This document shows positions 53,917 through 63,984 of a DNA stretch of 64,000 nt, one piece after another (positions within the stretch are counted from its first letter, which is position 1; each line of letters begins with the position of its first letter). A program made the position numbers and the translations under genes. The notes beneath the pieces are model-generated. The model saw nothing but the letters and a program-made list of their open reading frames with translations, did no database searches and had not been told where the DNA came from. This DNA comes from JAJDYQ01 sp942491945. Lineage in GTDB: Bacteria > Pseudomonadota > Gammaproteobacteria > JAJDYQ01. The stretch covers positions 1 through 64,000 of the forward strand of contig CALODD010000087.1 in NCBI GenBank assembly GCA_942491945.1. The letters run 5' to 3'.

Positions 53917-55303
53917 AGGCTGTGTGAAAATGCAATAATCGCCGTGATCAGCGTAAACATCAACCAAATGCTATATTTTGTTCCTCAGTACATTTATGAC
54001 TGTATATTTCGCAGCGTGAGTAAAATTTCCCAGCATGGGGAATGCGCGTCTTAATCAGCTCAATAACAGTGGCCTGATAAGACCTGATGACTCAGGCCTT
54101 GGCGGCCTCTATCAGGGGCTGCACACCCATAATACTGATCATGCGCCGAAGGTTATATGCCAGCACATGCAGGCTCATTTCTGTCCTCACGTGTTTGAGT
54201 CGCCGCATTTTAAAGTGTGTTGCCCCCATCCAGGCTTTGAGCGTACCAAAAGGATGCTCTACCGTTTGTTTTCGTATCAGCATGGCATCGGGTTCTTTAT
54301 GTAACTCAGTTTCCAGATCATCCAGCCGATCTTCATGCTCCCAACGCTTGATTCGACGCGAAGGCGCCGTCGTACATTGCTTCTTGAGGTGGCATACCGC
54401 ACAAACCGGTGCGCGGCTTCGATAGTTATATTGCTTCATGCCATTCGCATCGATAATCGTGGTTTTATAGGGCATCCATTCGCCAGCTGGACATCGATAG
54501 CGGTTATTAACGCGGTCATAGTCAAAATCCTGTTTGGTAAATCGGCCCACGCACCGACCAATTGAAGTAAATGTTCTTGGTAGTAAAGGACGAAAGCCAG
54601 CCTCCTGACAGGCGATGATGTCAGGCCCTGCGTAGTAGCCTTTATCCGCAAGAACGGTGAGTTTATCGATACCGGTTGCATCACTGGCCCGTTGCGCCAT
54701 GTTGGACAGCTGGCTTCTATCTGATACCCGATTGTTCACCTCATGGGCAACTATCAGATGGTGTCTGGTATCTACCGCCGTTTGTACGTTGTAGCAAACC
54801 TTTCGCTGGTTACCTCGTGTCTTCATTAATCGAGAGTCAGGATCACTTAAGGATATTTGATTGTCAGGTTGACCCTTCACTTCTTTTTCAAGGACATCAA
54901 GCGCTTTCATTTTTGCCCGCAGGCGGGTCAGTGTTTTCTTGACCTGGTTGACGCTATGACCTGACGATGAGCCGACCTTTCTGTCAGCCTTATCGAGTAG
55001 CGCCATGTATTTGTCGATGTGTTGTTCCACCTGTTGCTTACGGCGTTTCATCGTGCCTTGTGTATAGTTTCTATCACGCTTGTTCACTGCCATGAATTTG
55101 CTGACATCGATAGCAACGACCGCTTCGGTAAAGAGGTCAAGCTGCCGACACAATTCAGCAAACGCACGACAGACGTTTCGGATGGCTTTGCCGTTATCCT
55201 TTCTAAAATCCGCGATGGTTTTAAAGTCTGGGGTCAGACGACGGAGCAGCCACATCAGTTCAATATTACGATGTGTTTCTCGCTCAAGCCCACGACTGGA
55301 CTG
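53917..55303 (-). mobile_element. 5'-truncated IS1182-like element
   Basis: Right-hand terminus AGGCTGTGTGAAAATG at 53917, similar to the repeat of the complete element. The other end, including the first part of the transposase, is missing: homology begins at QSSRGLERETHRN, about 70 residues into the protein. Confidence 0.8.
54092..55303 (-). pseudogene. IS1182-like transposase, N-terminally truncated and fused in frame to LVIVD repeats
   Basis: The reading frame continues upstream without a stop into LVIVD-type repeats, so one frame of 570 residues covers both (54092-55804). The transposase part has DDE Asp in VVAIDVSKFMAV, CYNVQTAVDTRHHLIVAHEV, ADKGYYAGPDI and VEHPFGTLKAWMG. It differs clearly from the complete IS1182 copy, so it is a second lineage. 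Confidence 0.8.
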
Positions 55304-55822
55304 GTCTGTATAGGAAACCAATTCACCATTCAAGTTCATGCCCACTGCCCCAACTTCACTCAGCTTTATAATTTTAAGGTCGTCAGAACCGGAATCTACC
55401 ACATAGGCATAGTTTCCCCGAACGGCAACGGATGTTGGATTTCCACCAATTGCAAGGGCGATACTGTTCGCTAAATTGAAGGGGTCGGATATGTTGATAA
55501 TTCTGAGTTGATCAGTATTGTTGTTAATTACGTAAGCATAATTGCCTTGTACTGCCGTGTATATTGTGCCGCCAAAAGTTCCTATGTAATCAGTGAAAAC
55601 AATATTAGTTGGATCGGACACATTGTATGCCCCAAGGTTTCCTTGCCCCTGAACATATGAAAAATTCCCTTGTACCACCACCGAGCGTGGGTCGTTTCCT
55701 ACACCGATGCTACTGACGTCGCTCGGGCTGACCGGATCGGACACATTAATAATTTTAAGGAGATTAGAATTGTCATCTAATACATATGCAAAATTACCCT
55801 GCACCGCATGAGGTTTTGGAGC
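55304..55822 (-). pseudogene. LVIVD-repeat (beta-propeller) protein fragment
   Basis: Repeats of the type AVQGNYAYVINNNTDQLRIINISDP and VAVRGNYAYVVDSGSDDLKII. About 4 repeats are present. The 5' side breaks off at a stop near 55823 and the 3' side runs into the transposase. Such propellers are secreted surface proteins; neither end is native. Probably a foreign fragment. Confidence 0.7.
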
Positions 55823-55860
55823 TCAATTTATTTTAACCGTATCGAGGTAAAACCGTATTC

Positions 55861-57020
55861 CTATTTTAATTTCATAAAAGAATTTTTATTCTCACTGCTA
55901 TAAATGTCTTTTCCATTAACCTCAAAAGATTGAATCCTTTCGGAATAAAAAGGTTTCATTTTTCCTCTTACCATTTTTAATGTTGAATTTAAGAATTTAT
56001 TTTCTTCAGTAAATCCTTCACTCAAAATGGCAAATGATGATGGAAGCCATCTCTCGGGAAACATATTTTCAAACTCTCCACCAATTTTAAATTTATCAAT
56101 TTCCGATTTTATCAAATCAATTGCACTCCGCTGCCCATCTTCAGTAGTTAATGTCAGCTTTCTTTCAGCTAACCATTTTTTAACTGGCTCTTTATTTGGA
56201 CAATTAATGCCACAGTATATGGTGACTGATTATTGTAAAGCATTACTTGATCTATATAAATAGAATTATCAACAAGAGTTTCTTCAATACCCTCTGGACT
56301 ATATTTTTCACCGTCATTACTAATAAGAAGACTTTCTAAACCTTCCTAATACATATAAACCATCATTATCTATATAACCCAAATCACCAGTATATAACCA
56401 GCCCTCTCTCTTAACGCTTCATTTGTAGCTTTCCATTTTTCCAGTAGCCTGCCATTACGTTTTCGCCCTTAACAACTATTTCCCCCTTTTTCGCCAACTG
56501 GAACTTCAAGTCCGTCATCGTTCATTATTTTTAATTCTAAATTAACAACCGGTCTTCCGGATGAGCCAAGTTTGTGGCAAGCCGGAACATTGGCTGAAAT
56601 GATTGGGGCTGCTTCAGATAAACCATAGCCTTGAAACATTGGGATTCCGATAGCATAGAAAAATTTTTGAAGTTCAATATCTAATAGAGCACCGCCACCA
56701 ATAAAAAACTCTAATCTTCCGCCAAAAACCTTCTCTTATTTTACTGAACAATATTTTATCGTGAATTGAATAAAATGGTTTTAATAATTTTGAGAATCCT
56801 GAACCTTTGCTCCATCCATCTTTGTTATATCGATATGCATTATTCAGCGCTTTGTTAAAAAGTTTTTCAACAAGTTTACCTTTGGTGATAATTCCTTTTC
56901 AATATTCTTTTTGAAGTTTTTTGCCAATGCTGGAACACTAAGTAAAAATGAAGGCTTAATCTCTTTTATATTTTCGGGAATACTTTTCAATGTTTCTAGC
57001 TGAGTTGCACCTATCTGAAT
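55861..57020 (-). pseudogene. Long-chain acyl-CoA synthetase (AMP-binding), fragment with frameshifts
   Basis: Minus-strand pieces in three frames can be read as one AMP-forming ligase: PSFLLSVPALAKNFKKNIEKELSP, FFIGGGALLDIELQKFFYAIGIPMFQGYGLSEAAPIISAN, GEKGEIVVKGENVMAGYW, REGWLYTGDLGYIDNDGLY, SPEGIEETLV, ending FNSTLKMVRGKMKPFYSERI.. at 55861. The N-terminal third is missing. At least three one-base shifts lie in short runs. AT-rich and with a Bacteroidetes-like sequence style, unlike the left part. Confidence 0.75.
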
Positions 57021-57024
57021 TGAT

Positions 57025-57549
57025 ATCTGACCACATTTTACCGAACTCTTCAATAGGGGGATAAAAATTGGGATTCCATTGAATACCAAGCCTTTTCATA
57101 ACAAACATTCTGAAAACTGGATGTGCACGCATTGAGCATGCTGTTTCGCGCCCATCGCGATAAAAATGAATTAATTTGGCCTTTGGCCAGCAATTCAGAA
57201 TCTCTCGGGTGTGAGGAAGTGAGCCACCACTATGTTCTATCCATAAACTTTTTCCAGTAAATTCTTTAAGGTATTCGCAAAAGTGAATAAAATGGTTTGC
57301 GGGTGTGTCAACAGGATACATTGAAATCTGTTGTTTCAATGAATGAAACAGTACTTCTGGTTCGTCGGTAAGGAGTGGAAGCGCGTAGCATAGTAACAAA
57401 GATATTCTTTCTTTTTCTGCTGGCATATACAGACATTCTTTTGTCTTTGCAGATAACCAGATATCGACGCGTTCAGGCATTGTTTGAGCGGAAAGCATTT
57501 TGAAGAATGCTTTTCCACTGATCCTGTTGATATTGTCGAGGTAATGACC
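57025..57549 (-). pseudogene. Sulfotransferase-family fragment
   Basis: The frame reads GSFLRHGHYLDNINRISGKAFFKMLSAQTMPERVDIW to LHSLKQQISMYPVDTPANHFIHFCEYLKEFTGKSLWIEHSGGSLPHTREILNCWPKAKLIHFYRDGRETACSMRAHPVFR. That is a sulfotransferase-type middle region (SLPH..YRDGR). It ends where acyl-CoA synthetase sequence begins and starts next to oadA sequence, with no native ends. Confidence 0.65.
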
Positions 57550-57550
57550 G

Positions 57551-58082
57551 TGACGCAGAAAACTTCCAACTCGCCAACGCTCGTATCGACGACGTGCTGA
57601 GCTATGCGCTAAGCTTCCAGGTCGCGACTATTTTTTCGAGCACCGTGGCGATCCCGCGGCGTTCGAACCCGCGCCTGACGGCGAGCAGCGCACCCCGGCA
57701 ACTGCTGATACGACACCGGCGGCAGACAGCGGCGGTGTTTACACGGTCACGGTATCGAAAGCCGCAGTTACGTCGTGCAGGTCAGTGAGGGCGGCGATAT
57801 CGAACACCTCGCGGATGCCAACAACCCCGTTGCCGCGCCAAGCGCAACGCCATCGGCGCTCGCCAGGACGCACCATCGTGGCGCCGCTTGCCGGCAGTAT
57901 TGCGCGGCATCGCGGTAACACCGGGACAACGCGTTGCGGAAGGTGACACCGTGCTGGTGCTGGAGGCGATGAAGATGGAAACCGCGGTCTGCGCACCGCA
58001 CGCCGGGACCGTCGCCGCGATCGCCGTTGGCGTCGGCGACAAGGTTGGCTCCGGGGATCCCTTGTTGACGCTGACAGCCTGA
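57551..58082 (+). pseudogene. oadA: Oxaloacetate decarboxylase alpha subunit, C-terminal part with frameshifts
   Basis: GC-rich. Starts DAENFQLANARIDDVLSYAL, a near-invariant OadA stretch, and after frame changes ends with the biotin domain LPAVLRGIAVTPGQRVAEGDTVLVLEAMKMETAVCAPHAGTVAAIAVGVGDKVGSGDPLLTLTA, biotinyl Lys in EAMKMET. The carboxyltransferase part is missing. It sits directly upstream of oadB, the natural order. Confidence 0.85.
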
Positions 58083-58190
58083 GCGCAGGACCGGTTTGAA
58101 AGCGCTCAGCCCTGCCGCGAGGGTGCCCGGACGGGGCGCCGGATATGAGCGTGCGGTCGTCCTCGCACGCCTGCATTACAGGTCCTGAGC

Positions 58191-59318
58191 GTGGACATGG
58201 TCCAGCAGATCTGGAGCGGATCGGGGCTGGCGCAGCTCGAGCGCGGCCAGGCCGCGATGATCGTCATTTCTCTCGGCCTGTTGTACCTCGCGATCCGCAA
58301 ACAGTTCGAACCGCTGCTGCTGATCCCGATCGGCTTCGGTGGCCTGCTGAGCAATATTCCCGGGGTCGCCATCGCCACCGGCAGCGGCATCCTGCATCTT
58401 TTTTACGTCGGCGGTATCGAGACCGGGGTGTTTCCGCTGCTGATATTCATGGGCGTCGGCGCCATGACCGACTTCGGTCCGTTGCTGGCGAATCCCAAGA
58501 CCCTGTTCCTCGGCGCGGCCGCGCAGTTCGGGATCTTCGCCACCCTGGTCGGCGCGCTGGCATTGAGCAGCATCGGGGTCATGGACTTCAGCCTGACCGA
58601 GGCGGCGGCGATCGGTATTATCGGCGGCGCCGACGGGCCGACCGCGATTTACGTGGCGGCGAAACTCGCGCCCCACCTGCTTGGTGCGATCGCGGTCGCG
58701 GCTATTCACATGGCGCTGGTGCCGCTGATCCAGCCGCCGATCATGAAATTGCTTACCACCGAACGCGAGCGCGCTATCGAAATGCGCCAGCTGCGCGCGG
58801 TTTCCGCGACCGAAAAAATCCTGTTTCCCCTGCTGATGCTGCTGCTGGTGGCGTTGTTGTTACCCAGCGCCGCGCCGCTACTCGGCATGTTCTGTTTCGG
58901 CAATCTGATGCGCGAATGCGGTGTCGTCGAGCGCCTCTCGGATACCACCCAGAACGCCTTGATCAACACCGTGACGATATTTCTCGGCCTCGCCGTCGGC
59001 TCGAAGCTGGCCGCGGCGGAGTTCCTCGTCCCGAGCACGCTCGGCATTCTGGCCCTGGGGGTGGTGGCATTTGCGTTCGGCACCGCGGCGGGCGTGCTCA
59101 TGGCCAAGCTGATGAACCTGTTCCTGCGTACGCCGATCAATCCTTTAATCGGGGCGGCCGGGGTGTCGGCGGTGCCGATGGCGGCGCGCGTCGCCAATCG
59201 GGTCGGGCTGGAAGCGAACCGCAATAATTATCTGCTTATGCACGCCATGGGACCGAACGTCGCCGGCGTGATCGGCTCGGCGGTCGCGGCGGGTGTGATG
59301 ATCCATTTTCTCGGCTGA
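58191..59318 (+). CDS. oadB: Oxaloacetate decarboxylase beta subunit (Na+ pump)
   Basis: 375 residues from GTG 58191 (ATG 58197 possible). Integral membrane subunit that couples decarboxylation to sodium export. About eleven helices; motifs IPIGFGGLLSNIPG, GIETGVFPLLIFMGVGAMTDFGPLLANP, GGADGPTAIYVAAKLAP, FGNLMRECGVVERLSDTTQNALINTVTIFLGLAVGSKL, MHAMGPNVAGVIGSAVAAGVM. Complete and intact, in contrast to oadA upstream. No gamma subunit seen. Confidence 0.93.
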   Translation: MDMVQQIWSGSGLAQLERGQAAMIVISLGLLYLAIRKQFEPLLLIPIGFGGLLSNIPGVAIATGSGILHLFYVGGIETGVFPLLIFMGVGAMTDFGPLLANPKTLFLGAAAQFGIFATLVGALALSSIGVMDFSLTEAAAIGIIGGADGPTAIYVAAKLAPHLLGAIAVAAIHMALVPLIQPPIMKLLTTERERAIEMRQLRAVSATEKILFPLLMLLLVALLLPSAAPLLGMFCFGNLMRECGVVERLSDTTQNALINTVTIFLGLAVGSKLAAAEFLVPSTLGILALGVVAFAFGTAAGVLMAKLMNLFLRTPINPLIGAAGVSAVPMAARVANRVGLEANRNNYLLMHAMGPNVAGVIGSAVAAGVMIHFLG

Positions 59319-59366
59319 GGCGACCCTGACTGGTGCGAAGCGCCCTTGCTTAACGGAGGTAGCGAT

Positions 59367-60362
59367 ATGCAATACGTAAAACTTGGACACCTCGAGGTCT
59401 CGGTGATCGGGCTCGGCTGTATGGGTATGTCGCAATCCTATGGCGCTGCCGATCCGGCCGAATCGGAACGCACCCTGCATCGCGCCCTCGACAGCGGCGT
59501 GACGTTTCTCGATACGGCCAATGCCTACGGCGGCGGCCGCAACGAGGAACTGCTCGGGCGGGTCGTGTCGTCGCGGCGCAGCGAGTTCGTGCTGGCGACC
59601 AAGTTCGGCATCGTCCGCCACGCCGACGGCAGCCGTGGCATCGACGGTCGTCCTGAAGCTGTTCGGCCGGCCTGCGAAGCGAGTCTGCGTCGCCTCAACA
59701 CCGATGTGATCGATCTGTATTATCTGCATCGGCGCGACCCGCAGGTGCCGATTGAAGACAGCGTCGGCGCCATGGCCGAGCTGGTGCGGGCCGGCAAGGT
59801 CCGGCATCTGGGATTGTCCGAGGTGTCGGCGGCCACCTTGCGCCGCGCCCATGCGGTGCACCCGATCACGGCGGTGCAATCGGAATACTCCCTGTGGACC
59901 CGCGATCCGGAAGCCCACGTGCTGCCCGCGTGCCGCGAACTCGGCGTCGGCTTCGTGCCGTTCAGTCCGCTCGGGCGCGCCATGTTGACCGGCACGCTGC
60001 GCGACGCAGCGGCCCTGGCGGACGACGACCTGCGCAAAAACATGCCGCGCTTCCGCGGCGATAATTTCGCCGCCAACCTCGACCTGGTCGATCGCTTTTG
60101 CGCGCTGGCGGCGGCACGCCACTGCACGCCGGCGCAGCTCGCCCTGGCCTGGCTGATCCACCAGGGGGATTTTATTGCGCCTATACCGGGTACCAAGCGC
60201 GTCGCGTATCTAGACGATGACCTCGGCGCCGCGCGGCTGACCCTGAGCGATACGGATTCGGCCGAGCTGGAAGCCTTGTTTGCGCCCGAAAATATCGCCG
60301 GCGCGCGCTACCAGGCGTCCCTCATGGCGTCTATCGATCGCGAGCCGACGGATCCCAATTAA
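59367..60362 (+). CDS. Aldo/keto reductase
   Basis: 331 residues from MQYVKLGHLEVSVIGLGCMGMS (GGAGG just upstream). NADPH-dependent (beta/alpha)8 barrel: FLDTANAYGGGRNEELLG, YYLHRRDPQVPIEDSVGAM, LGLSEVSAATLRRA, YSLWTRDPE, IPGTKRVAYLDDDLGA; catalytic Asp, Tyr, Lys, His all visible. It belongs to the AKR group acting on small aldehydes. GC-rich, same lineage as oadB. Confidence 0.92.
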   Translation: MQYVKLGHLEVSVIGLGCMGMSQSYGAADPAESERTLHRALDSGVTFLDTANAYGGGRNEELLGRVVSSRRSEFVLATKFGIVRHADGSRGIDGRPEAVRPACEASLRRLNTDVIDLYYLHRRDPQVPIEDSVGAMAELVRAGKVRHLGLSEVSAATLRRAHAVHPITAVQSEYSLWTRDPEAHVLPACRELGVGFVPFSPLGRAMLTGTLRDAAALADDDLRKNMPRFRGDNFAANLDLVDRFCALAAARHCTPAQLALAWLIHQGDFIAPIPGTKRVAYLDDDLGAARLTLSDTDSAELEALFAPENIAGARYQASLMASIDREPTDPN

Positions 60363-60431
60363 TGTTACAGAATAGATTGTAGATTCGATAATTCTGTAAT
60401 ACATTGTACATCCCGCAGCGGAGATCAGCGT

Positions 60432-60549
60432 ATGCCCCAGCCCAGTTCCGTCGACCAGCAGGCGCGTTTTGACGCCACCATCGCCGCCGAGGAAAAAATC
60501 GAACCGCGCGACTGGATGCCGGACAAATACCGTCGTAACCTCGTTCGGC
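60432..60549 (+). pseudogene. paaA: PaaA, phenylacetyl-CoA epoxidase subunit, N-terminal fragment
   Basis: MPQPSSVDQQARFDATIAAEEKIEPRDWMPDKYRRNLVR matches the PaaA N-terminus (..AEEKIEPRDWMPD.YRK.L.RQI). It then loses homology near 60550 where sufD sequence on the other strand begins; the rest of the paa operon is absent. Confidence 0.75.
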
Positions 60550-60907
60550 GCGTGACAACACTTTCGTCTTCTATAATGCGGTAGTGATGGAGCTTCGCAT
60601 TCGCGCCCAATGTGATCTCAACCTTCATATTTTTCCAATACGCACCGGAACCTTCATGACGCTCGATAAGGGTCAATTCTGCGCCCTCCTCTAATATCAC
60701 TTTTAAAACAGGGCTGTGCAGCAATCCGTCCCGGCCTGTGAACAGGATATCTTCAATCTGTCCACCGGTTTGTCCACGGTTTTTGTGGATAACTATTTCG
60801 GCCTCGTCCGTCGCGCGTGTGAGGCCGTCAGGAACGGCTTTGGGCAGATTGGTGTATTTCCAATTTTCCTGCTTCGGCGTCGGCAGATTGTCGGGCGAAA
60901 TCATCAT
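60550..60907 (-). pseudogene. sufD: SufD, Fe-S assembly scaffold, N-terminal fragment
   Basis: MMISPDNLPTPKQENWKYTNLPKAVPDGL, then ILFTGRDGLLHSPVLKVILEEGAELTLIERHEG and KVEITLGANAKLHHYRIIEDESV. SufD is truncated at the junction with paaA. ATG overlaps the sufC stop. Confidence 0.82.
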
Positions 60908-61653
60908 GCCGCCGCTCCCACATATTCGCCATAGCCTTTTTTCTCAAGCTCCTTGGCCAGATCCGCGCCGCCGGTTTTAACGATCTTGCCGTTCGAAAGC
61001 ACATGCACGACATCGGGCACGATATAATCGAGCAAACGCTGGTAATGGGTGATGACCAAAAATGAACGATCCGGAGAGCGCAAAGCATTCACCCCATCAG
61101 CCACAACTTTGAGCGCGTCAATATCAAGGCCGCTATCCGTTTCATCAAGAACGCAGAATTTCGGCTCTAATATCGCCATCTTCTAAACCTCATTGCGATT
61201 TTTCTCGCCGCCGGAAAACCCGACATTGACGGCGCGCTTCATCATGTCTTCGTTAATACCCAGTTCTTTGGTTTTGGCTTTGATCAGCTTCAAAAGCCCG
61301 AGCGCATCCAGCTCATCCTCGCCACGCTGCTTACGGATGGCGTTTAGCGAGGTTTTGAGAAACGTGCTCATATTGACGCCGGGGATTTCCACCGGATACT
61401 GAAACGCAAGGAAAACTCCGGCGGCGGCGCGCTCTTCCGGCGCTAACGCCAGTAAATCCTGCCCGTTCATCATGACCGAGCCTTTGGTCACTTCATAACC
61501 CTCGCGGCCAGCCAGAACATAGCTAAGCGTTGATTTTCCTGAGCCGTTCGGCCCCATAATGGCATGCACTTTCCCGGCCTCGATCTCAAGATCAATGCCT
61601 TTCAAAATGTCTTTGCCGTCAATCGCGGCATGGAGGTTTTTAATTTTTATCAT
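60904..61653 (-). pseudogene. sufC: SufC, Fe-S assembly ATPase, with one in-frame stop
   Basis: ABC-type ATPase of the SUF system. MIKIKNLHAAIDGKDILKGIDLEIEAGKVHAIMGPNGSGKSTLSYVLAGREGYEVTKG, then SGGEKNRNEV, TAG (61183-61185), KMAILEPKFCVLDETDSGLDIDALKVV to YVGAAA at 60904. The reading frame is otherwise continuous: TTG to TAG is a single change in the conserved EVLQM-like position. KxR of the signature is also altered to KNR. Confidence 0.85.
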
Positions 61654-61668
61654 AAATGCTTCCTCATC

Positions 61669-61917
61669 TTAGATATCCGTTGCTACCGCACATACATCCT
61701 GCTCAACTAAAAAATTATAATTACAATCTTTTAGACATGCGCCTGCATAAAACACCCCTAATTCTTCTGCCCTATCTCCTGTGATACGAAAACACTGTTC
61801 AAAAGATTCAAATGTTCCAACATGAAGAGGATCATTCCCTTTAAAATAAACTACTCCTACCCATTCTTCTTTGATACAGCCAGTAATAAGTAAGGCTGAG
61901 ATTGCTAATAGCGTCAT
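61669..61917 (-). CDS. Small lipoprotein of unknown function in the suf cluster
   Basis: 82 residues from ATG 61917 with a lipobox (LLAISALLITGC). Four cysteines in the mature part (EQCFRITG, GACLKDCNYNF). The start codon lies inside a palindromic repeat (61912-61987), so the true start may differ. The frame extends upstream through the repeat, which is why a longer reading is not believable. Unknown function. Confidence 0.55.
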   Translation of the reverse strand: MTLLAISALLITGCIKEEWVGVVYFKGNDPLHVGTFESFEQCFRITGDRAEELGVFYAGACLKDCNYNFLVEQDVCAVATDI

Positions 61918-61987
61918 TGCGAGCGGTAGCGAAGCAATCCAGAAAACTGGATTGCCGCGTCGGCCTTGCGGCCTCCTCGCAATGACA
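61912..61987. repeat. Palindromic intergenic repeat of alphaproteobacterial type
   Basis: CGTCATTGCGAGCGGTAGCG, AAGCAATCCAG / CTGGATTGCCGCG, GGCCTCCTCGCAATGACA: a hairpin repeat abundant in Rickettsiales and some other alphaproteobacteria. It supports a foreign origin of the suf segment. A shorter GATTCCTGCTTTCGCGGGAA piece follows at about 62050. Confidence 0.75.
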
Positions 61988-62083
61988 TCGTGGAATAAAT
62001 GTCTTTGCGTCCTTTGCGTTTCAAAAATCATTTCTTTCCTTACATCACAAGATTCCTGCTTTCGCGGGAAAGACAAAAATGGG

Positions 62084-62464
62084 TTACAAAAGCAGCAACG
62101 CCAAACCGAGCACCATGCCCGACAGCCCATCCAGCCACATCCATTGACGCACGAAATTTTTCTTCAGAAGATTCTGAATCAGGCTCGGCTTAAGCAACAG
62201 GGCCAGCGCCTTCAAAAACGCCAGATAGCCAATCACCATCAGAATAATTGACGCCAGACCGTCCCAGTTGTTGTAAAAAACAATAATTGAAAGCGAAATC
62301 GGCAAAACGATAATGCCCATCACGAGGCTGATGGAATCATGCTGGATAAACAAATCGACAAATTCCCGCCACGGCTTTGTGGTAAACAAACATGACATTC
62401 CAAGCACCAAATAAAACCCACCAAAAAACAGTAAAAACGGATCGGTATTAATAAGATTAAACAT
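62084..62464 (-). CDS. Small multi-helix membrane protein
   Basis: 126 residues from MFNLINTDPFLLFFGGFYLVLG. Three or four hydrophobic helices; no family recognised beyond small conserved membrane proteins. Between sufB and the lipoprotein gene. TGGAGAAAGAC-type ribosome-binding region (AAAGGAGAAAGAC on the coding strand) precedes the ATG. Confidence 0.65.
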   Translation of the reverse strand: MFNLINTDPFLLFFGGFYLVLGMSCLFTTKPWREFVDLFIQHDSISLVMGIIVLPISLSIIVFYNNWDGLASIILMVIGYLAFLKALALLLKPSLIQNLLKKNFVRQWMWLDGLSGMVLGLALLLL

Positions 62465-62503
62465 GTCTTTCTCCTTTAAATTTTTCCTCACACAGTAACG
62501 ATA

Positions 62504-63258
62504 CTAGCCTACACTACCTTCCAGACTTATCCCAATCAGCTTCTGCGCTTCAACGGCAAACTCCATCGGCAGATGTTGCATCACTTCACGGGCAAAACCG
62601 TTGACGATCAACGCAATCGCCTCTTCCGGGTTAATGCCGCGCTGGCGACAATATAAAAGCTGATCTTCTGAAATCTTGGATGTTGTCGCCTCATGTTCCA
62701 GATTGGCCGGATTTATTGCGGCTTTCGATATACGGCACGGTATGCGCGCCGCACTGATCGCCGATCAAAAGAGAGTCGCATTGCGTAAAATTCCGGGCGT
62801 TCTCGGCACGTGGTAAAATTTTTACCAGCCCACGATAAGTGTTGTTCGCCTTCCCGGCGCTGATCCCTTTCGAGATAATCCGGCTTTTGGTGTTCTTGCC
62901 GATATGGATCAGTTTCGTGCCGGTATCGGCCTGCTGCGCGCCGTTGGTAATCGCCACCGAATAAAACTCCCCTTGCGAATTATCGCCTTTTAAAATGCAG
63001 CTTGGATATTTCCACGTAATCGCCGAGCCTGTCTCAACCTGGGTCCACGCAATCTTGGAATTAGCTCCTTCACAAAGACCGCGCTTGGTTACAAAATTGT
63101 AAATGCCGCCCTTACCATCTTCGTCGCCGGGATACCAGTTCTGGACCGTTGAATATTTAATCTCCGCATCTTCATGGGCGATCAGCTCAACCACAGCAGC
63201 GTGTAACTGGCGCTCATCACGCATCGGCGCAGTGCAACCCTCCAGATAGGACACATAA
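62504..63258 (-). pseudogene. sufB: SufB, Fe-S assembly scaffold, C-terminal part with frameshift
   Basis: SYLEGCTAPMRDERQLHAAVVELIAHEDAEIKYSTVQNWYPGDEDGKGGIYNFVTKRGLCEGANSKIAWTQVETGSAITWKYPSCILKGDNS is unmistakable SufB; it ends ..NGFAREVMQHLPMEFAVEAQKLIGISLEGSVG at 62504. A one-base gain (GG for G near 62712) breaks the frame after YIESRNKS. The N-terminal half is lost at the fold-back. Confidence 0.88.
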
Positions 63259-63984
63259 GCGCCGATGCGTGATGAGCGCCAGTTACACATGGTTGAGCTG
63301 ATCGCCCATGAAGATGCGGAGATTAAATATTCAAACGGTCCAGAACTGGTATCCCGGCGACGAAGATAGTAAAGGCTGGCGTTTACAATTTGCTAACTAA
63401 GCGCAGTCTTTATTGAAGGAGCTAATTCCAAGATTACGTCCAGTTAGGTTGGGATGAGCTCATGCCGACCTGCGTGAAAATATCCAAGCTGCATTTTAAA
63501 AGGCGATAATTCGCAAGGGGAGTTTTATTCGGTGGCGATTACCAACGGCGCGCAGCAGGCCGATACCGGCACGAAAATGATCCATATCGGCAAGAACACC
63601 AAAAGCCGGATTATCTCGAAAGGGATCAGCGCCGGGAAGGCGAACAACACTTATCGTGGGCTGGTAAAAATTTTACCACGTGCCGAGAACGCCCGGAATT
63701 TTACGCAATGCAATTCTCTTTTGATCGGCGATCAGTGCGGCGCGCATACCGTGCCGTATATCGAAAGCCGCAATAAATCCGCCAATCTGGAACATGAGGC
63801 GACAACATCCAATCTTTCAGAAGATCAGCTTTTATATTGTCGCCAGCGCGGCATTAACCCGGAAGAGGCGATTGCGTTGATCGTCAACGGTTTTGCCCGT
63901 GAAGTGATGCAACATCTGCCGATGGAGTTTGCCGTTGAAGCGCAGAAGCTGATTGGGATAAGTCTGGAAGGTAGTGTAGGCTAG
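63259..63984 (+). pseudogene. Inverted duplicate of sufB
   Basis: Same protein on the plus strand: from about 63532 clean (ITNGAQQADTGTKMIHIGKNTKSRIISKG.. to ISLEGSVG), but 63360-63500 is corrupted and not translatable. In this copy the frame near YIESRNKSANLEHEA is correct, showing that the break in the other copy is an error. Confidence 0.85.

Noticed and set aside
57739..59227. Long alternative open frames in the GC-rich oadA-oadB region, both strands
   Set aside because: GC-rich DNA gives spurious long frames; they are shadows of oadA/oadB and rich in Arg/Ala/Gly without domains.
59145..60196. Long minus-strand frames opposite the aldo/keto reductase
   Set aside because: Antisense to a well-supported gene; compositional artefact.
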